A DNA stretch of 64,000 nt. Origin: Beijerinckiaceae bacterium. Its GTDB lineage: Bacteria > Pseudomonadota > Alphaproteobacteria > Rhizobiales > Beijerinckiaceae. This document shows, one piece after another, positions 27,317-38,644 of the stretch. The position numbers and the translations under genes are program-made. The notes beneath the pieces are model-generated. The model was not told the origin of the DNA. It ran no database searches and saw only the letters and a program-made list of their open reading frames with translations. The stretch is from contig JALJOM010000003.1 of the NCBI GenBank assembly GCA_024304885.1, positions 2,514,110 to 2,578,109 on the forward strand, in the 5' to 3' direction. Numbering within the stretch: position 1 is the stretch's first letter; every line of letters starts with the position of its first letter.

Positions 27317-28731
27317 CACGCCGCCTCCAACCGGCCGGCTGTGACGAGCGCGACGACGAAGGTGCCGACGAGCCAGACCACGAGGAGGCCGAGCGCAAGC
27401 CCATAAGGCGCGATCGCGCGATGCCATGCCGGGGGCACATAGGCGAAGCCGGGAATGGTTTCCCAGAGCTCGCGTCCGGCCCGCGCACGCCATTTCCCTT
27501 CGGCATTCCTCTCCGAGTGGGCCAGAATCCCGTCGTTGAGCATCGCCTGCATCACCCGTCGCGTCGCCTCGCCTTGGTCGATGAAGTCCTGGTGATGCTC
27601 GAGATCGGTGCCGGCGAGACCCATGGACGCGAGTTGCACGCCGGTCGCCGGCGCGACGAGGGTCGCGAGCTGGAACAGCCGATCCTGCCGACGCAAGATG
27701 TCGAGGAAGGCGCCGTAGTGGCGCTCGAAGACGGGGTGGTTGCGCTCCTCCCCGTCCTGGATGGAGACCCCGGAGAGATCGAGCGGCAAGTCCTCGGGCT
27801 TTGCGACCCCGTATTTTTCGAGCAGAGCCGAGATCCGCGCCGAGGCTTCGAGCGGCGCATGCCCCGCTCCGAGGTGCTGCTCCAGCTCGTTCTTCAGCAC
27901 GAGCGAAGCCTCCGTGGGATAGAGGGTCTTCGCCTCGTCGGAAACCGCCCGCGGCAGCACGAGAACCGCGGCAGCCCAGACGGCGAGGAGAACGACGAGC
28001 GCCCTGCGCGAGGAGCGGCACAGGGCGGAGACCGCGAGGGTCAGGAACAAGACTCCCGCGAGATAGAGCGCATAGACCAAGGCCATCAGCGCCCCTCGCG
28101 CAAGCTCGTCGAGTGCCTGCCCGGCAGGCGCGAGCCAGACGATGCCGGCGATCACGAGGCCCGATGCGGGCAGGAGCACGACGAGAAGCACGGCCGCGAT
28201 CCCGATCGCCTTGCCGAGGAGGAGATCGCGCGGCTCGACGCCGAGGCTCAGGAGCTGGCGCAAGGTCCCGGCCTCCTTCTCGCCGGCGAAAGCGGCGAAG
28301 CCGAGCATGATCACGAGGAGAGGTGCGAGCGTGCGCAAGACCGTCGCGATCGAGAGATCGCCGAAGCGCTGGAGCGCGGTCGCGTCCTCGGCGGGGCGGT
28401 AGAGCGTCTCGTTCTGCTTGTGCGCCTCGAGCCAGAGCGCGCTGCCCACATAGGGCTCGACCCCGCTGTCCACGATCGCCAGCGGACGCGGGGGCTTGAA
28501 CGCGAAGACGCCGTAATGGGCGGCGGAATGGGGGTGCTTCTCGCCTTGCTCCAGCCAGCGCGTCCGCTCGTTCGCCTGGGCTCGGGCGGACTCGGCTGCG
28601 AGGTCGAGGTAGTGAGCGAATCCGAGCAGGCCCCCGCCGAGCAGGAGGAGCCACAGGACGATCGCTGAGACGCGAAGACGTCCGTCCCGGGAAAGCTCGA
28701 CGATCTCCTTGCGCGCGATGACGCCGATCAT
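27316..28731 (-). CDS. ABC-2 transporter permease, first subunit (DUF3526-like)
   Basis: A 471-residue membrane protein. It starts MIGVIARKEIVELSRDGRLR and has FAGEKEAGTLRQLLSLGV, the signature helix-loop of ABC-2 permeases, with TM helices at about 20-38, 145-165, 175-195, 205-225 and 445-465. A long soluble domain (residues 270-420) lies between them. It overlaps the ATPase gene by 4 bp (ATGA) and the next permease by 1 bp, so the three form one operon. Substrate unknown. Confidence 0.82.
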   Translation of the reverse strand: MIGVIARKEIVELSRDGRLRVSAIVLWLLLLGGGLLGFAHYLDLAAESARAQANERTRWLEQGEKHPHSAAHYGVFAFKPPRPLAIVDSGVEPYVGSALWLEAHKQNETLYRPAEDATALQRFGDLSIATVLRTLAPLLVIMLGFAAFAGEKEAGTLRQLLSLGVEPRDLLLGKAIGIAAVLLVVLLPASGLVIAGIVWLAPAGQALDELARGALMALVYALYLAGVLFLTLAVSALCRSSRRALVVLLAVWAAAVLVLPRAVSDEAKTLYPTEASLVLKNELEQHLGAGHAPLEASARISALLEKYGVAKPEDLPLDLSGVSIQDGEERNHPVFERHYGAFLDILRRQDRLFQLATLVAPATGVQLASMGLAGTDLEHHQDFIDQGEATRRVMQAMLNDGILAHSERNAEGKWRARAGRELWETIPGFAYVPPAWHRAIAPYGLALGLLVVWLVGTFVVALVTAGRLEAA

Positions 28732-29453
28732 TGCGCCGCCTCCGCGACGGCCGCGCTGCGCATGTGGTCGAGGTAGACCCGTTCCAAATCGGCCGGGTGA
28801 AGAGCTTTCGTCTCGATGACCTCGACGAGCCTGCCTTGCCGCATGATCCCCGCTCTCGTGCCGGTCTCCTTGACGCGGAACAGGTCGTGCGTCGCCATGA
28901 GGACCGCGATGCCGCCGCGAGCGAGAGCGGCGAGCCCTTCGCTGAATTCATAGGCCGCCTGCGGGTCGAGCCCGGATGTGGGCTCGTCGAGCAGCAGCGC
29001 CTTCGCGTCCTTGGCGAGAGCTATGGCGAGCCCGACCTTCTGCCGCATGCCCTTGGAATAGGTCGCAAGGCGTTGGCGAGCCGCCGCGGCCGGCAATCCG
29101 CAGCGATCGAGGAAGCGCTCGAGCTCCGCACGGCTGTAGCGATGCCCCGCGAGGCGGCTGAAATAGTCGAGGTTCTCGATCCCGGTGAGCCTCGGATAGA
29201 GCATCACTTGCTCGGGCAGGTAGGCCACGAGACGCCGAACCACGAGCGGGTTCGTCGGAACCTCGACTCCCGCGACCTGGACCGACCCGGACGTCGGCTG
29301 GATGAAGCCGAGGAAGAGGTTGATGGTCGTCGTCTTCCCCGCCCCGTTGGCACCGAGAAGGCAAAAAATCTCGCCGGGAGGCACCTCGAGGGTCAGTCGG
29401 TCGAGCGCGAGCGTGGCGTCGTACTGCTTGGTCAGGTTCTGGGCTGCAAGCAT
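28728..29453 (-). CDS. ABC transporter ATP-binding protein
   Basis: A 241-residue nucleotide-binding subunit. Walker A is GANGAGKTT, the signature is YSKGMRQKVGLA (a variant of LSGGQ, as in ABC-2 exporters), Walker B is ALLLDEPTSGLD, and the H-loop is MATHD. It powers the two permeases that follow. With ABC-2-type partners it should be an exporter; the cargo is not evident. Starts at an ATG at 29453, followed downstream by the permease in a 4-bp overlap. Confidence 0.92.
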   Translation of the reverse strand: MLAAQNLTKQYDATLALDRLTLEVPPGEIFCLLGANGAGKTTTINLFLGFIQPTSGSVQVAGVEVPTNPLVVRRLVAYLPEQVMLYPRLTGIENLDYFSRLAGHRYSRAELERFLDRCGLPAAAARQRLATYSKGMRQKVGLAIALAKDAKALLLDEPTSGLDPQAAYEFSEGLAALARGGIAVLMATHDLFRVKETGTRAGIMRQGRLVEVIETKALHPADLERVYLDHMRSAAVAEAAQ

Positions 29454-29905
29454 GGGGTCCTCGAGACGATGCGCGGCGCGGCTCGTGCCTGTAACGCGCC
29501 TGCGCCGAAAAAGCCGACAAATCGCTCTCGTGCAACCGTCACGGAACGGCCGGCGCCCGCTACATCGGGGTGCCGGCGGGCACCCGGAGCACGACGAGCC
29601 CGATCGCGGCGAGGAAGGCGCGCCCGATCGCCGCGATGGCCCAAGTCGAGACCGATACGCTTCGTTTCAATCGACAGCGATCTTGCTCGAGACGGGCACA
29701 CGACGACGCTCCGAGCCGGGAGCACTCTTTTTTTCGCTATTGCCGGTTGGCGGAGCAGGGTCGGCTCTGGACTGCGGACCGAGATCGAGGCTGCGGTGCT
29801 CCCGCAACAGATCTGCTTGACGGAATGATAAAATCGAATACCTGTCATAATTAGTCATTTGCCAGCGCAAATAACCGCGCGGACACGGTATCTCGGACCC
29901 CCGAC
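29454..29905. other. Gap between the ABC operon and the LuxR-type gene
   Basis: A 452-bp divergent region. AT-rich stretch at about 29815-29865 (TTGACGGAATGATAAAATCG) may hold the LuxR gene's promoter, but the -10 spacing is unclear. No gene or RNA was recognised. Confidence 0.35.
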
Positions 29906-31027
29906 ATGCCAGACATGAGCCACACACAGCTGGTGGGGTTGATCGATCTTTTCTACGAGGCGGCCGCGCGCCCCGAATTGTGGCGAAACCTGCTCGCGGA
30001 GCTTTCGGAGGTCTTCGGCGCCGCGGGAGCAACCATATGTGTTGGGCCGGTTTCGCAAAATACGCCGAAAATCTGGTCGCCATCCTTGGACGAGGCGATC
30101 GACATCGGCCTGCGCACTGGTTGGCTGCCGCACCAGAACGCACGCATCCCCAGACAGTTCGAGGCCTTCAGGCAAGGGCATGATGTTGTAACGGACTCGA
30201 TGATCTTCTCGCCTTGGGAGCTCGATCATCTTCCCTTCAACGCCGAATTTATCGCTTCTGTAAAGGCTCGCTCGTTCGCCTCGATGAGATTGGCAGGCGA
30301 AGGGGACTCGACCGTGATTCTAGAGATCGAACGTTTCATTGGGGCTGCGCCGTTCTCCGCGCGAGAAATCGAAGCACTCCGCCTCCTCGTGCCTCATGCG
30401 CGACAAGCTGGACAATTGGCACTGCGACTTGCGGCCATGCAAATGGAAGGCCTGATCGATGCAGTCTCCGCTTTTGACTGTGGTGCAATCCTTCTCGATT
30501 CGAGAGGAAGGGTCCTGACCTCGAACAGCAATGCCGAAGCCATGCTCGGACCGGAGATTTTTGTGCGTGGTGCAAGATTGACGGCCAGTAACACGGATTG
30601 CGACGCGGAACTGCAACGGCTGATAGGCACCGTCACGGGTCGGGCCCCACGACACGAGACCAAGCCGGTCGCCGCCATCCGCATTCCCCGTCTTGGCGCA
30701 GGCGACCTGCTCGTCCATGCGGCTCCGCTCGCGAGGTCGGCATCGGAGCTGTTCGAGCGGGCATCAGCGATTGTCATGATCGATGACTTGGGCGTGCAAA
30801 CAACTCCGACCGCCCGGCTGCTTCGTCATTTTTTCGGCCTCACAAACGCGGAGGCCGCTATCGCCGCCGCCATCGCCAGCGGTCGGGAACTCGACGAAAT
30901 CTCGCGCACCCGTGGCGTAAGTCTCGGCACGCTTCGCAACCAGCTCGAGAGCATTTTTGCCAAGACCGGGACCCGCCGTCAGGCCGAATTGGTAGTTCTG
31001 CTCCGACGCTACGTTGGGACCCCCTGA
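29906..31027 (+). CDS. LuxR-family transcriptional regulator (solo)
   Basis: A 373-residue regulator with no separate partner gene. Residues 1-290 are a sensor region of unknown ligand. The C-terminal LuxR helix-turn-helix reads FGLTNAEAAIAAAIASGRELDEIS, then GVSLGTLRNQLESIFAKTGTRRQAELV, ending in the gene. The recognition helix is probably GVSLGTLRNQL. A second ATG at 29915 is possible. It is convergent with, and overlaps by 19 bp, the oxoamine synthase gene. LuxR proteins often control an adjacent operon; which gene this one controls is unknown. Confidence 0.82.
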   Translation: MPDMSHTQLVGLIDLFYEAAARPELWRNLLAELSEVFGAAGATICVGPVSQNTPKIWSPSLDEAIDIGLRTGWLPHQNARIPRQFEAFRQGHDVVTDSMIFSPWELDHLPFNAEFIASVKARSFASMRLAGEGDSTVILEIERFIGAAPFSAREIEALRLLVPHARQAGQLALRLAAMQMEGLIDAVSAFDCGAILLDSRGRVLTSNSNAEAMLGPEIFVRGARLTASNTDCDAELQRLIGTVTGRAPRHETKPVAAIRIPRLGAGDLLVHAAPLARSASELFERASAIVMIDDLGVQTTPTARLLRHFFGLTNAEAAIAAAIASGRELDEISRTRGVSLGTLRNQLESIFAKTGTRRQAELVVLLRRYVGTP

Positions 31028-32376
31028 TGAAATGACGATGTGTGGCCTTGCTCCGATCTCGAGCACTCTCGATGCGGCACGCACTCCGACCGCGCGGCAT
31101 CCACAGCAGATTTGAAACGCGCGACGAGGTCGCGTACATGCTCGGACGTGTGGGTGGGCATGACTTGAAACCGAAATCGCGCGTTGCCCTTCGCAACTGC
31201 CGGGTACTCCACGAGATTCGCCACCACCCCGAGCTCGGGCAGACGTCGGCTCACCCGGCGTGCCAGTGCTTCATCACCGATGACCACTGGAACAATTGGG
31301 GACGGCTCGCCGAGGACCTCGAGCCCGGCGTCTCGAAGTGCGTTGCGGAGTTGATGGACACGCTGCATCATCCTCCAGCGAAGCTCGTGACCCTTGTCCG
31401 ATTGAACGATCTCGAAGGCCGTCGTGACCGTGGCGGCTTGCACGGGCGACAACGCGTTGGAGAACGTAGCCGAGCAGCCGTAGAGCTTCAGATATTGCTT
31501 CACGGCCGGTGAGCTGCAGGATACGAATCCTCCATTCGACGCGAACGTCTTCGAGAAGCTCCCCATGACGATATCGATCTTGCCCAACATGTTCTGAATG
31601 CCGATGGAACCACGTCCGCTCCCGCCGATGGCTCCGAGATCGTGCGCTACGTCGACGAGAAGCGTGGCATCGAGCTCGTGACAGGTTTCCTGCAGCGCGG
31701 CGAGGTCGGGGGTATCGGAGTCCATGGAGAACAGGCCCTCCGTGACGACAAGGATGGCGTTCTCTCGATCTCTGGTCCGAATGCGGCGCAGCTGCGACTC
31801 GACGTCCTCGATCTGCAAATGGCCGTGACGATGCACGTTTTTCGTCGCCGAGCCGGCACCTTCCTGAAGGCAGGCGTGCGCCAGGCCATCCATGACCACG
31901 TGATCAGCCGGCCCCACGAGGGCCTTGATGACCCCATAGCCGGCCGCCCATCCGGTCGGATACAGGACCGTGTGGCCGAGGTGCAGGAATTGCGAGATAG
32001 TCTCCTCGAGCTTCAGCGAGTACTTGGTGTTGCCCGCCAGGGCCGAGGAGCCGGCGCTATGGACACCGTATTCCTCGATGACGGATTTTGCCACTTCCTT
32101 GATCTCGGGATCGGATGACAGGCCGAGATAATCCTGCGAAGCGAAGTTCAGTCCTCGGAAGCTCGCGCCCGTATCGTCCTTGGCCGTGCAGACGGCGAGA
32201 GGCGCTTCTTCAGTAGATTTCGAGTACGGCCACAAGCCACAACGCCGCCGCAGATCCTGCCAACGGTAGAATTGCTCGACGCGGCCCATGAGGTTCGCAC
32301 CCCTCGGGTCACAAAAGTCGCGCATGCTTCCCATGAGTGCTTCGACCGGATCGATATCGTTTTCGGCCCGAGGCAT
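31009..32376 (-). CDS. PLP-dependent alpha-oxoamine synthase family enzyme
   Basis: A 455-residue enzyme of the family of 8-amino-7-oxononanoate synthase, serine palmitoyltransferase and CqsA-type autoinducer synthases, which condense an amino acid with an acyl-CoA. Key features are NFASQDYLGLSSDPEI, the PLP-binding HDLGAIGGSGRG region with the aspartate in VDVAH, and the PLP lysine in GSFSKTFASNGGF at about residue 280. An N-terminal extension FYRWQDLRRRCGLWPYSKS occurs in some of the non-biotin members. I chose 32376 (MPRAEN) because GGAGAGCG precedes it by about 4 nt. It is not next to biotin genes, so biotin synthesis is unlikely. Confidence 0.8.
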   Translation of the reverse strand: MPRAENDIDPVEALMGSMRDFCDPRGANLMGRVEQFYRWQDLRRRCGLWPYSKSTEEAPLAVCTAKDDTGASFRGLNFASQDYLGLSSDPEIKEVAKSVIEEYGVHSAGSSALAGNTKYSLKLEETISQFLHLGHTVLYPTGWAAGYGVIKALVGPADHVVMDGLAHACLQEGAGSATKNVHRHGHLQIEDVESQLRRIRTRDRENAILVVTEGLFSMDSDTPDLAALQETCHELDATLLVDVAHDLGAIGGSGRGSIGIQNMLGKIDIVMGSFSKTFASNGGFVSCSSPAVKQYLKLYGCSATFSNALSPVQAATVTTAFEIVQSDKGHELRWRMMQRVHQLRNALRDAGLEVLGEPSPIVPVVIGDEALARRVSRRLPELGVVANLVEYPAVAKGNARFRFQVMPTHTSEHVRDLVARFKSAVDAARSECVPHRECSRSEQGHTSSFHQGVPT

Positions 32377-32576
32377 GTCGCTCTCCAACGAAACTAGTGG
32401 AGAACACATAGTAAGATGATGGCTGCAGCCAAGCCGGTTGCTCTACAACTCATGAGCATTCTTACACGAAGCAGAGCGCCGCCGGACGCAGGGCGGCGGG
32501 CACCCTCACGCGCCGGAAGGCCTTCAGCTGCTCTCGCCGTCCGAGAACGGACCGGCTCTGTAGATGCTCCTCGAGC

Positions 32577-34019
32577 TCACGGGACGACCGGAGGATGGTA
32601 GGTGAGCGTGCCGGCGAGCGCAAAGAGCATGAAAAGCACGACGGGCGCGAGAAAGACGAGCTGGATCGCGGTGAAGCCGACGATGTCGCGCGCCTTCAGG
32701 CCGAGGAGGCCGATCAGCATCAGCATGAAGAACGGGTTGACGAGGTTCGGCAGCGCCTCGGCGGCGTTGTAGGTCTGGACCGCCCAGCCGAGAGGCATCT
32801 CGAGCTCGACCGCCGCCTTCAGCACATAGGGCGCCTCGAGGATCCATTTGCCGCCCCCCGACGGAATGAAGAAGCCGAGGACCGCGGAATAGATGCCGAT
32901 GACGACGGGGAAGCTCTCCTTCGTGCAGAGGCTCGTGAAAATTTCCGCGAGCCGCGTGGCGAGCGAGGCCCCTCCGTCGGCGACCGCGCCGGTCATGATC
33001 CCCGTGATCCCGCCATAGAGCGGAAACTGGATGACGATCCCGACCGTCGCCGGCACTGCTTTCGCCGCCGCGTCGAGAAAGCTGCGCGGATGCCAATGCA
33101 GGAGCAGGCCGAGCGTGAGCAGAGCGAAATTATAGGTATTGAGGTTGGAGATCGCGAGGATCGGATTCTTGGTGGAAAATTCCTCGACGAGCCAGCCCGC
33201 GCTCAAGGCCACGACGAGGATCGTGAGAACGGGGCTGAACTCGAGAAGGTCTCCCGGTCGTTCCGGTCGCGCGGGCGGCGCCGCCTTCGTGCCGAGATCG
33301 ACGCCGAGCATTCGCGCCGTGACCGCATGCGTTCTGCCGGGCGCGGAAAAATAGGCGATCGTCGAGGCGACGACGATCAGCACCAGGGCGAGGAGCCCCG
33401 ACTGCCAAAGGAAGATCGTCTCGGTGAAGGGGATCACGCCGCCGATCGCGAGCAGCGGCTTCGGCAGGCTCGCGGCATTGGCCTGCAATTGCGCGGCCGA
33501 CGAGCTGAGGCCCAGCGCCCAGGTCGCGCCGAGACCGAGGAAGGCCGCCGCCGCCGCCGCGCGATAGTCCATGCAAAGCTCCTCGCGGCGCGCCATGGCG
33601 CGCACGAGGAGACCGCCGAACATCAGGCTGATCGCCCAGTTGACGAGCGAGAGCAGCATGGTCACGAGCGCGATGAAGAGGACGGCGCCGCGCCCGTCGC
33701 GAGGCAGCGACGCGATCTTGTCGATGAGCCGCGCGGCCGGCGGCGAGCTCGCGATGACATAGCCGCTGACCAGCACCATCACCTGCTGCATGGTGAAGGT
33801 GAGCAGGCTCCAATAGCCGTCGCCGAAGGCGCGCGCGACGCGCGACGGCGGCGCACCGTTCGCCAAGGCCGCCAGGGCGACGACACCGATCGCGAGCGTC
33901 GCGAACACATAGGCATCCGGGAACCAACGCTCGCACCAAGCGGCGAAGGCGAGCGCGACCCGCGCGAGCAACCCGGCCTCGGGCGTGCCGTCCTTCGCGC
34001 GGCGGACATGTCGGTTCAT
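32577..34019 (-). CDS. atoE: AtoE-type short-chain fatty acid transporter
   Basis: A 480-residue multi-pass membrane protein. The N-terminus starts MNRHVRRAKDGTPEAGLLARVALAFAAWCERWFPDAYVFATLAIG and the rest has about 12 hydrophobic helices, with SLVNWAISLMFGGLLVRAM and FIPSGGGKWILEAPYVL as typical AtoE segments. AtoE proteins move short-chain fatty acids such as acetoacetate or butyrate. I took the ATG at 34019 because the protein begins there in most members; the frame is open to 34046. The CoA transferase at 23.2 kb is a plausible functional partner. Confidence 0.87.
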   Translation of the reverse strand: MNRHVRRAKDGTPEAGLLARVALAFAAWCERWFPDAYVFATLAIGVVALAALANGAPPSRVARAFGDGYWSLLTFTMQQVMVLVSGYVIASSPPAARLIDKIASLPRDGRGAVLFIALVTMLLSLVNWAISLMFGGLLVRAMARREELCMDYRAAAAAAFLGLGATWALGLSSSAAQLQANAASLPKPLLAIGGVIPFTETIFLWQSGLLALVLIVVASTIAYFSAPGRTHAVTARMLGVDLGTKAAPPARPERPGDLLEFSPVLTILVVALSAGWLVEEFSTKNPILAISNLNTYNFALLTLGLLLHWHPRSFLDAAAKAVPATVGIVIQFPLYGGITGIMTGAVADGGASLATRLAEIFTSLCTKESFPVVIGIYSAVLGFFIPSGGGKWILEAPYVLKAAVELEMPLGWAVQTYNAAEALPNLVNPFFMLMLIGLLGLKARDIVGFTAIQLVFLAPVVLFMLFALAGTLTYHPPVVP

Positions 34020-34176
34020 CGGGCGAGCCTCGGGGATCGAGCGCATCGCGGCATTTGCGACGGCGCCCGCAAGACCATGCCGTCAGCCGAACCGCGATCG
34101 CGGCCGCCGTCGGCGTCTCGGCAATATCACCTGCCCCCGAGAATCCATAGCGATTGTCGAAGCGACGATTTTCGCG

Positions 34177-34280
34177 CTAGAGCTGATTTCCGACCCGATT
34201 GGATCGGAAATCAGCTCTACTTCTCTGTATTGTCGCATTTTCGCGACGCGAACCGATGTCCGGTTCGCTGGAAAATGCTT
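34177..34280 (+). repeat. Family-2 palindromic repeat, copy 3
   Basis: Starts CTAGAGCTGATTTCCGA; the hairpin TTTCCGACC / GGATCGGAAA is followed by GTCGCATTTTCGCGACGCGAA and GGTTCGCTGGAAAATGCTT. It occupies the space before the mug start codon and its 3' end is 11 bp from it. Confidence 0.85.
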
Positions 34281-34291
34281 ACGGAATCGGG

Positions 34292-34882
34292 ATGGCCTCG
34301 ATCTCGTCGCGCGCTCGTGACGCCGCCGCGTTCACCCTGCCCGATCTCGTGCGGACGGATCTCGACGTGATCTTCGTCGGCATCAACCCGTCGAGCTTCT
34401 CGGTCGCCGAGGGCCATTATTTCGCGCGCAAGACGAACCGGTTCTGGCCCGCCTTCTCGCGCTCGGTGCTGAGCCTCGAGGCGCGCGAGGCGCTCGGCGT
34501 CGCGAGGCTCGAGCCCGCGCACGACCGGGCCCTTCTCGACCACGGCTTCGGCTTCACAGACGCGGTGAAGCGGGCGAGCCCGAGGGCGACCGACATCCTC
34601 CCCGCCGAGCTCGCGGCCGCGGTCGAAGGCCTCGTCGCCAAGCTCGAGCAATACCGGCCACGCATCGCCTGCTTCCACGGCATCATGGCTTATCGGCACG
34701 TGCATCGCGCCTTGACCCGCACCCGAACCGACCCGGTGCTCGGGGCACAGCCTCTGCGTCTCGGATCGACCCGGCTCTTCCTCGTGCCCAACCCGAGCCC
34801 GGCGAATGCGCATTTCACGCCGGCCGACCAAGCCGAGTGGTACGATCGACTTGCCAGTGCGCTCCACACGGACGGCCGGTGA
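34292..34882 (+). CDS. mug: Mismatch-specific uracil-DNA glycosylase
   Basis: A 196-residue DNA repair glycosylase of the Mug/TDG family that removes uracil or thymine from G mismatches. Motif 1 is FVGINPSSFSV (the GINP motif with the asparagine that activates water), and the later NPSPANAHFT corresponds to the other conserved DNA-contact motif. The ATG at 34292 was chosen because the conserved fold begins a few residues later. The palindromic repeat directly upstream leaves little room for a promoter. Confidence 0.88.
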   Translation: MASISSRARDAAAFTLPDLVRTDLDVIFVGINPSSFSVAEGHYFARKTNRFWPAFSRSVLSLEAREALGVARLEPAHDRALLDHGFGFTDAVKRASPRATDILPAELAAAVEGLVAKLEQYRPRIACFHGIMAYRHVHRALTRTRTDPVLGAQPLRLGSTRLFLVPNPSPANAHFTPADQAEWYDRLASALHTDGR

Positions 34883-34932
34883 CGGGCAAGACAGGCCTGC
34901 GGACACGTGAACCCGAGCGAGGGGAGGATACT

Positions 34933-36069
34933 GTGGCCGTCGCACCACTCGAGCCTGCCGATCGGCCCCGGGACCAATGCCCGCAGAAAACGATCAACGT
35001 GGCTCTTCAAGGGGGCGGCGCGCATGGCGCCTTTGCCTGGGGCGCCCTCGACAAGCTGCTCGAGGACGGCCGCCTCGCCATCGAAGGGATCAGCGGGACG
35101 AGCGCGGGCTCCATGAATGCCGCGGTTCTGGCCTTCGGGCTCGCGAAAGGCGGCCCGGAAGAAGCGCGGCGGCGGCTCCACGACTTCTGGAAGGCGATCT
35201 CGGATGCCGGCCGGATCTACAGCCCGGTCGGGCATTTGCCTCGGGAGGCATTCTGGCGCCTGTGGACCCCGGGCTTCTCGGCGAGCTTCGAATGGTTCAG
35301 CGCGCTCGCCCGCTATTTCTCGCCCTACCAGCTCAACCCGTTCGACGTGAACCCCTTGCGCGATGCCGTCACGAGCCTCGTCGACTTCGACGCGCTGAGG
35401 CGCAGCAACGCCACGAAGCTGTTCCTGTCGGCAACCAATGTCCGCACCGGCAAGGTCCGAGTCTTCACCACGAGGGAGGTCTGCGCCGATGTCGTGATGG
35501 CCTCGGCCTGCCTGCCCGATCTGTTCAAGGCGGTGGAGATCGCCGGCGAGCATTATTGGGACGGCGGCTACATGGGCAACCCGTGCCTGTTCCCGCTCAT
35601 CTACCACACGACATGCAGGGATATCGTCATCCTCCACATCAATCCGATCGAGCGTCCCGACGTGCCGATGGCCGCGAGCGACATCGCGAACCGCGTGAAC
35701 GAGATCACCTTCAACTCGTCGCTTCTGCGGGAGCTGCGCGCGATCGCCTTCGTCGAGAGCATGATCGGTCGAGGCTGGATCAAGGACGAATACCGCGCGA
35801 GGCTGAAGCGCGTGCTCTTGCATTCGATACGGGCGGATGCCGCGCTCCGCGATCTCTCGGTCGCGAGCAAGTTCTCCTGCGATTGGGATTTCCTCTGCAT
35901 GCTGCGCGATCGCGGCCGCGCCGAGACGACGCGGTGGCTCGCGAAGAACTACGACGCCATAGGCGAGCGCTCGTCGATCGATCTCGGCGCCGAGTTTCTC
36001 GCGAGCGGCGCGGACGAGGACGCGGACCCGGACGATGCGGCGCCGGCGGGACTGTCGTCGATCGGGTAG
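34933..36069 (+). CDS. Patatin-like phospholipase
   Basis: A 378-residue lipid acyl hydrolase with the Ser-Asp dyad. The oxyanion hole is GGGAHG (around residue 30), the nucleophile elbow is GTSAG with the catalytic serine near residue 58, and the catalytic aspartate is in DGGY at about residue 215. GTG at 34933 is chosen because GGGGAGG lies 6 nt upstream, and earlier ATGs lack this. The product is cytoplasmic or loosely membrane-bound; substrate unknown. The C-terminal tail is acidic (DEDADPDDAA). Confidence 0.85.
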   Translation: MAVAPLEPADRPRDQCPQKTINVALQGGGAHGAFAWGALDKLLEDGRLAIEGISGTSAGSMNAAVLAFGLAKGGPEEARRRLHDFWKAISDAGRIYSPVGHLPREAFWRLWTPGFSASFEWFSALARYFSPYQLNPFDVNPLRDAVTSLVDFDALRRSNATKLFLSATNVRTGKVRVFTTREVCADVVMASACLPDLFKAVEIAGEHYWDGGYMGNPCLFPLIYHTTCRDIVILHINPIERPDVPMAASDIANRVNEITFNSSLLRELRAIAFVESMIGRGWIKDEYRARLKRVLLHSIRADAALRDLSVASKFSCDWDFLCMLRDRGRAETTRWLAKNYDAIGERSSIDLGAEFLASGADEDADPDDAAPAGLSSIG

Positions 36070-36138
36070 GCCGACGCTCGAAGTCGCCGGCCGGCAATGG
36101 TCTTGCTCCGGCAGTCACGCCGCCCTATACTGGAATTT

Positions 36139-38138
<2,000 letters not shown>

Positions 38139-38644
38139 GGCTTTCGCCGTCGGCGCCTTGCCCCGCTGACGCGACCCGCGCCGCCGAAGCTCGCGTGTCA
38201 TGGAGCTCTCGCGGCCGAGAGGTCGCGGGGAACCGCGGCGTCCGTGCTGTCCGCGCGCCCGCATTGCTCCTGCAAGGTCCGAGTCCTCGGCTCGGCGGCT
38301 CGCCATAGATCGGACCGCACGTCGAATGGCGCAGCCGGAGCGGTGCTCCGTCGGGACCCGCTCGGATCTTCATCGTCACGAGAGCGGAAGCTCGTAGACC
38401 AGCGGAACCACGAACGTAACTATACACAGGCTTCATGCAAAGTTCATGATTAGAATTCACGATCACGACATGGATACCTATTCATCTCCACATAAGTGTA
38501 GAATTCGATAACGCTAAAATGATTTTTATGTCTCCGTTGCTTGATATAGCGTCTGCACACGCTTCTCGAGCATAAGCTTGTTATCGCCTATGCTCGAGTT
38601 CGGCGCGTGCACAGCAACGAATACAGAAGCGAGAGGCATCAGAC
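38139..38644. other. 506-bp upstream region of pmoC, AT-rich
   Basis: No gene is seen. From about 38400 the base composition is markedly AT-rich, which fits a strong promoter and leader for pmoC. A 10-bp perfect inverted repeat is recorded separately. No exact -35/-10 pair could be fixed. Confidence 0.5.
38565..38598. promoter_or_regulatory. Perfect 10-bp inverted repeat upstream of pmoC
   Basis: CTCGAGCATA at 38565-38574 pairs with TATGCTCGAG at 38589-38598, with a 14-base spacer containing AAGCTTG. It lies about 50 bp before the pmoC start. It could be a regulator operator or an RNA hairpin in the leader; it is followed by no run of T, so it is not a terminator. The role is inference. Confidence 0.5.

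Noticed and set aside
25832-28951. A single 1039-residue minus-strand frame covering both permeases
   Set aside because: The real proteins begin at internal starts with overlaps TGATG and ATGA; the long frame's first part is not protein-like in this frame.
31009-32376. Biotin synthesis gene bioF
   Set aside because: The PLP enzyme is of the same family, but no other biotin gene is near and the N-terminal extension does not fit a typical BioF.
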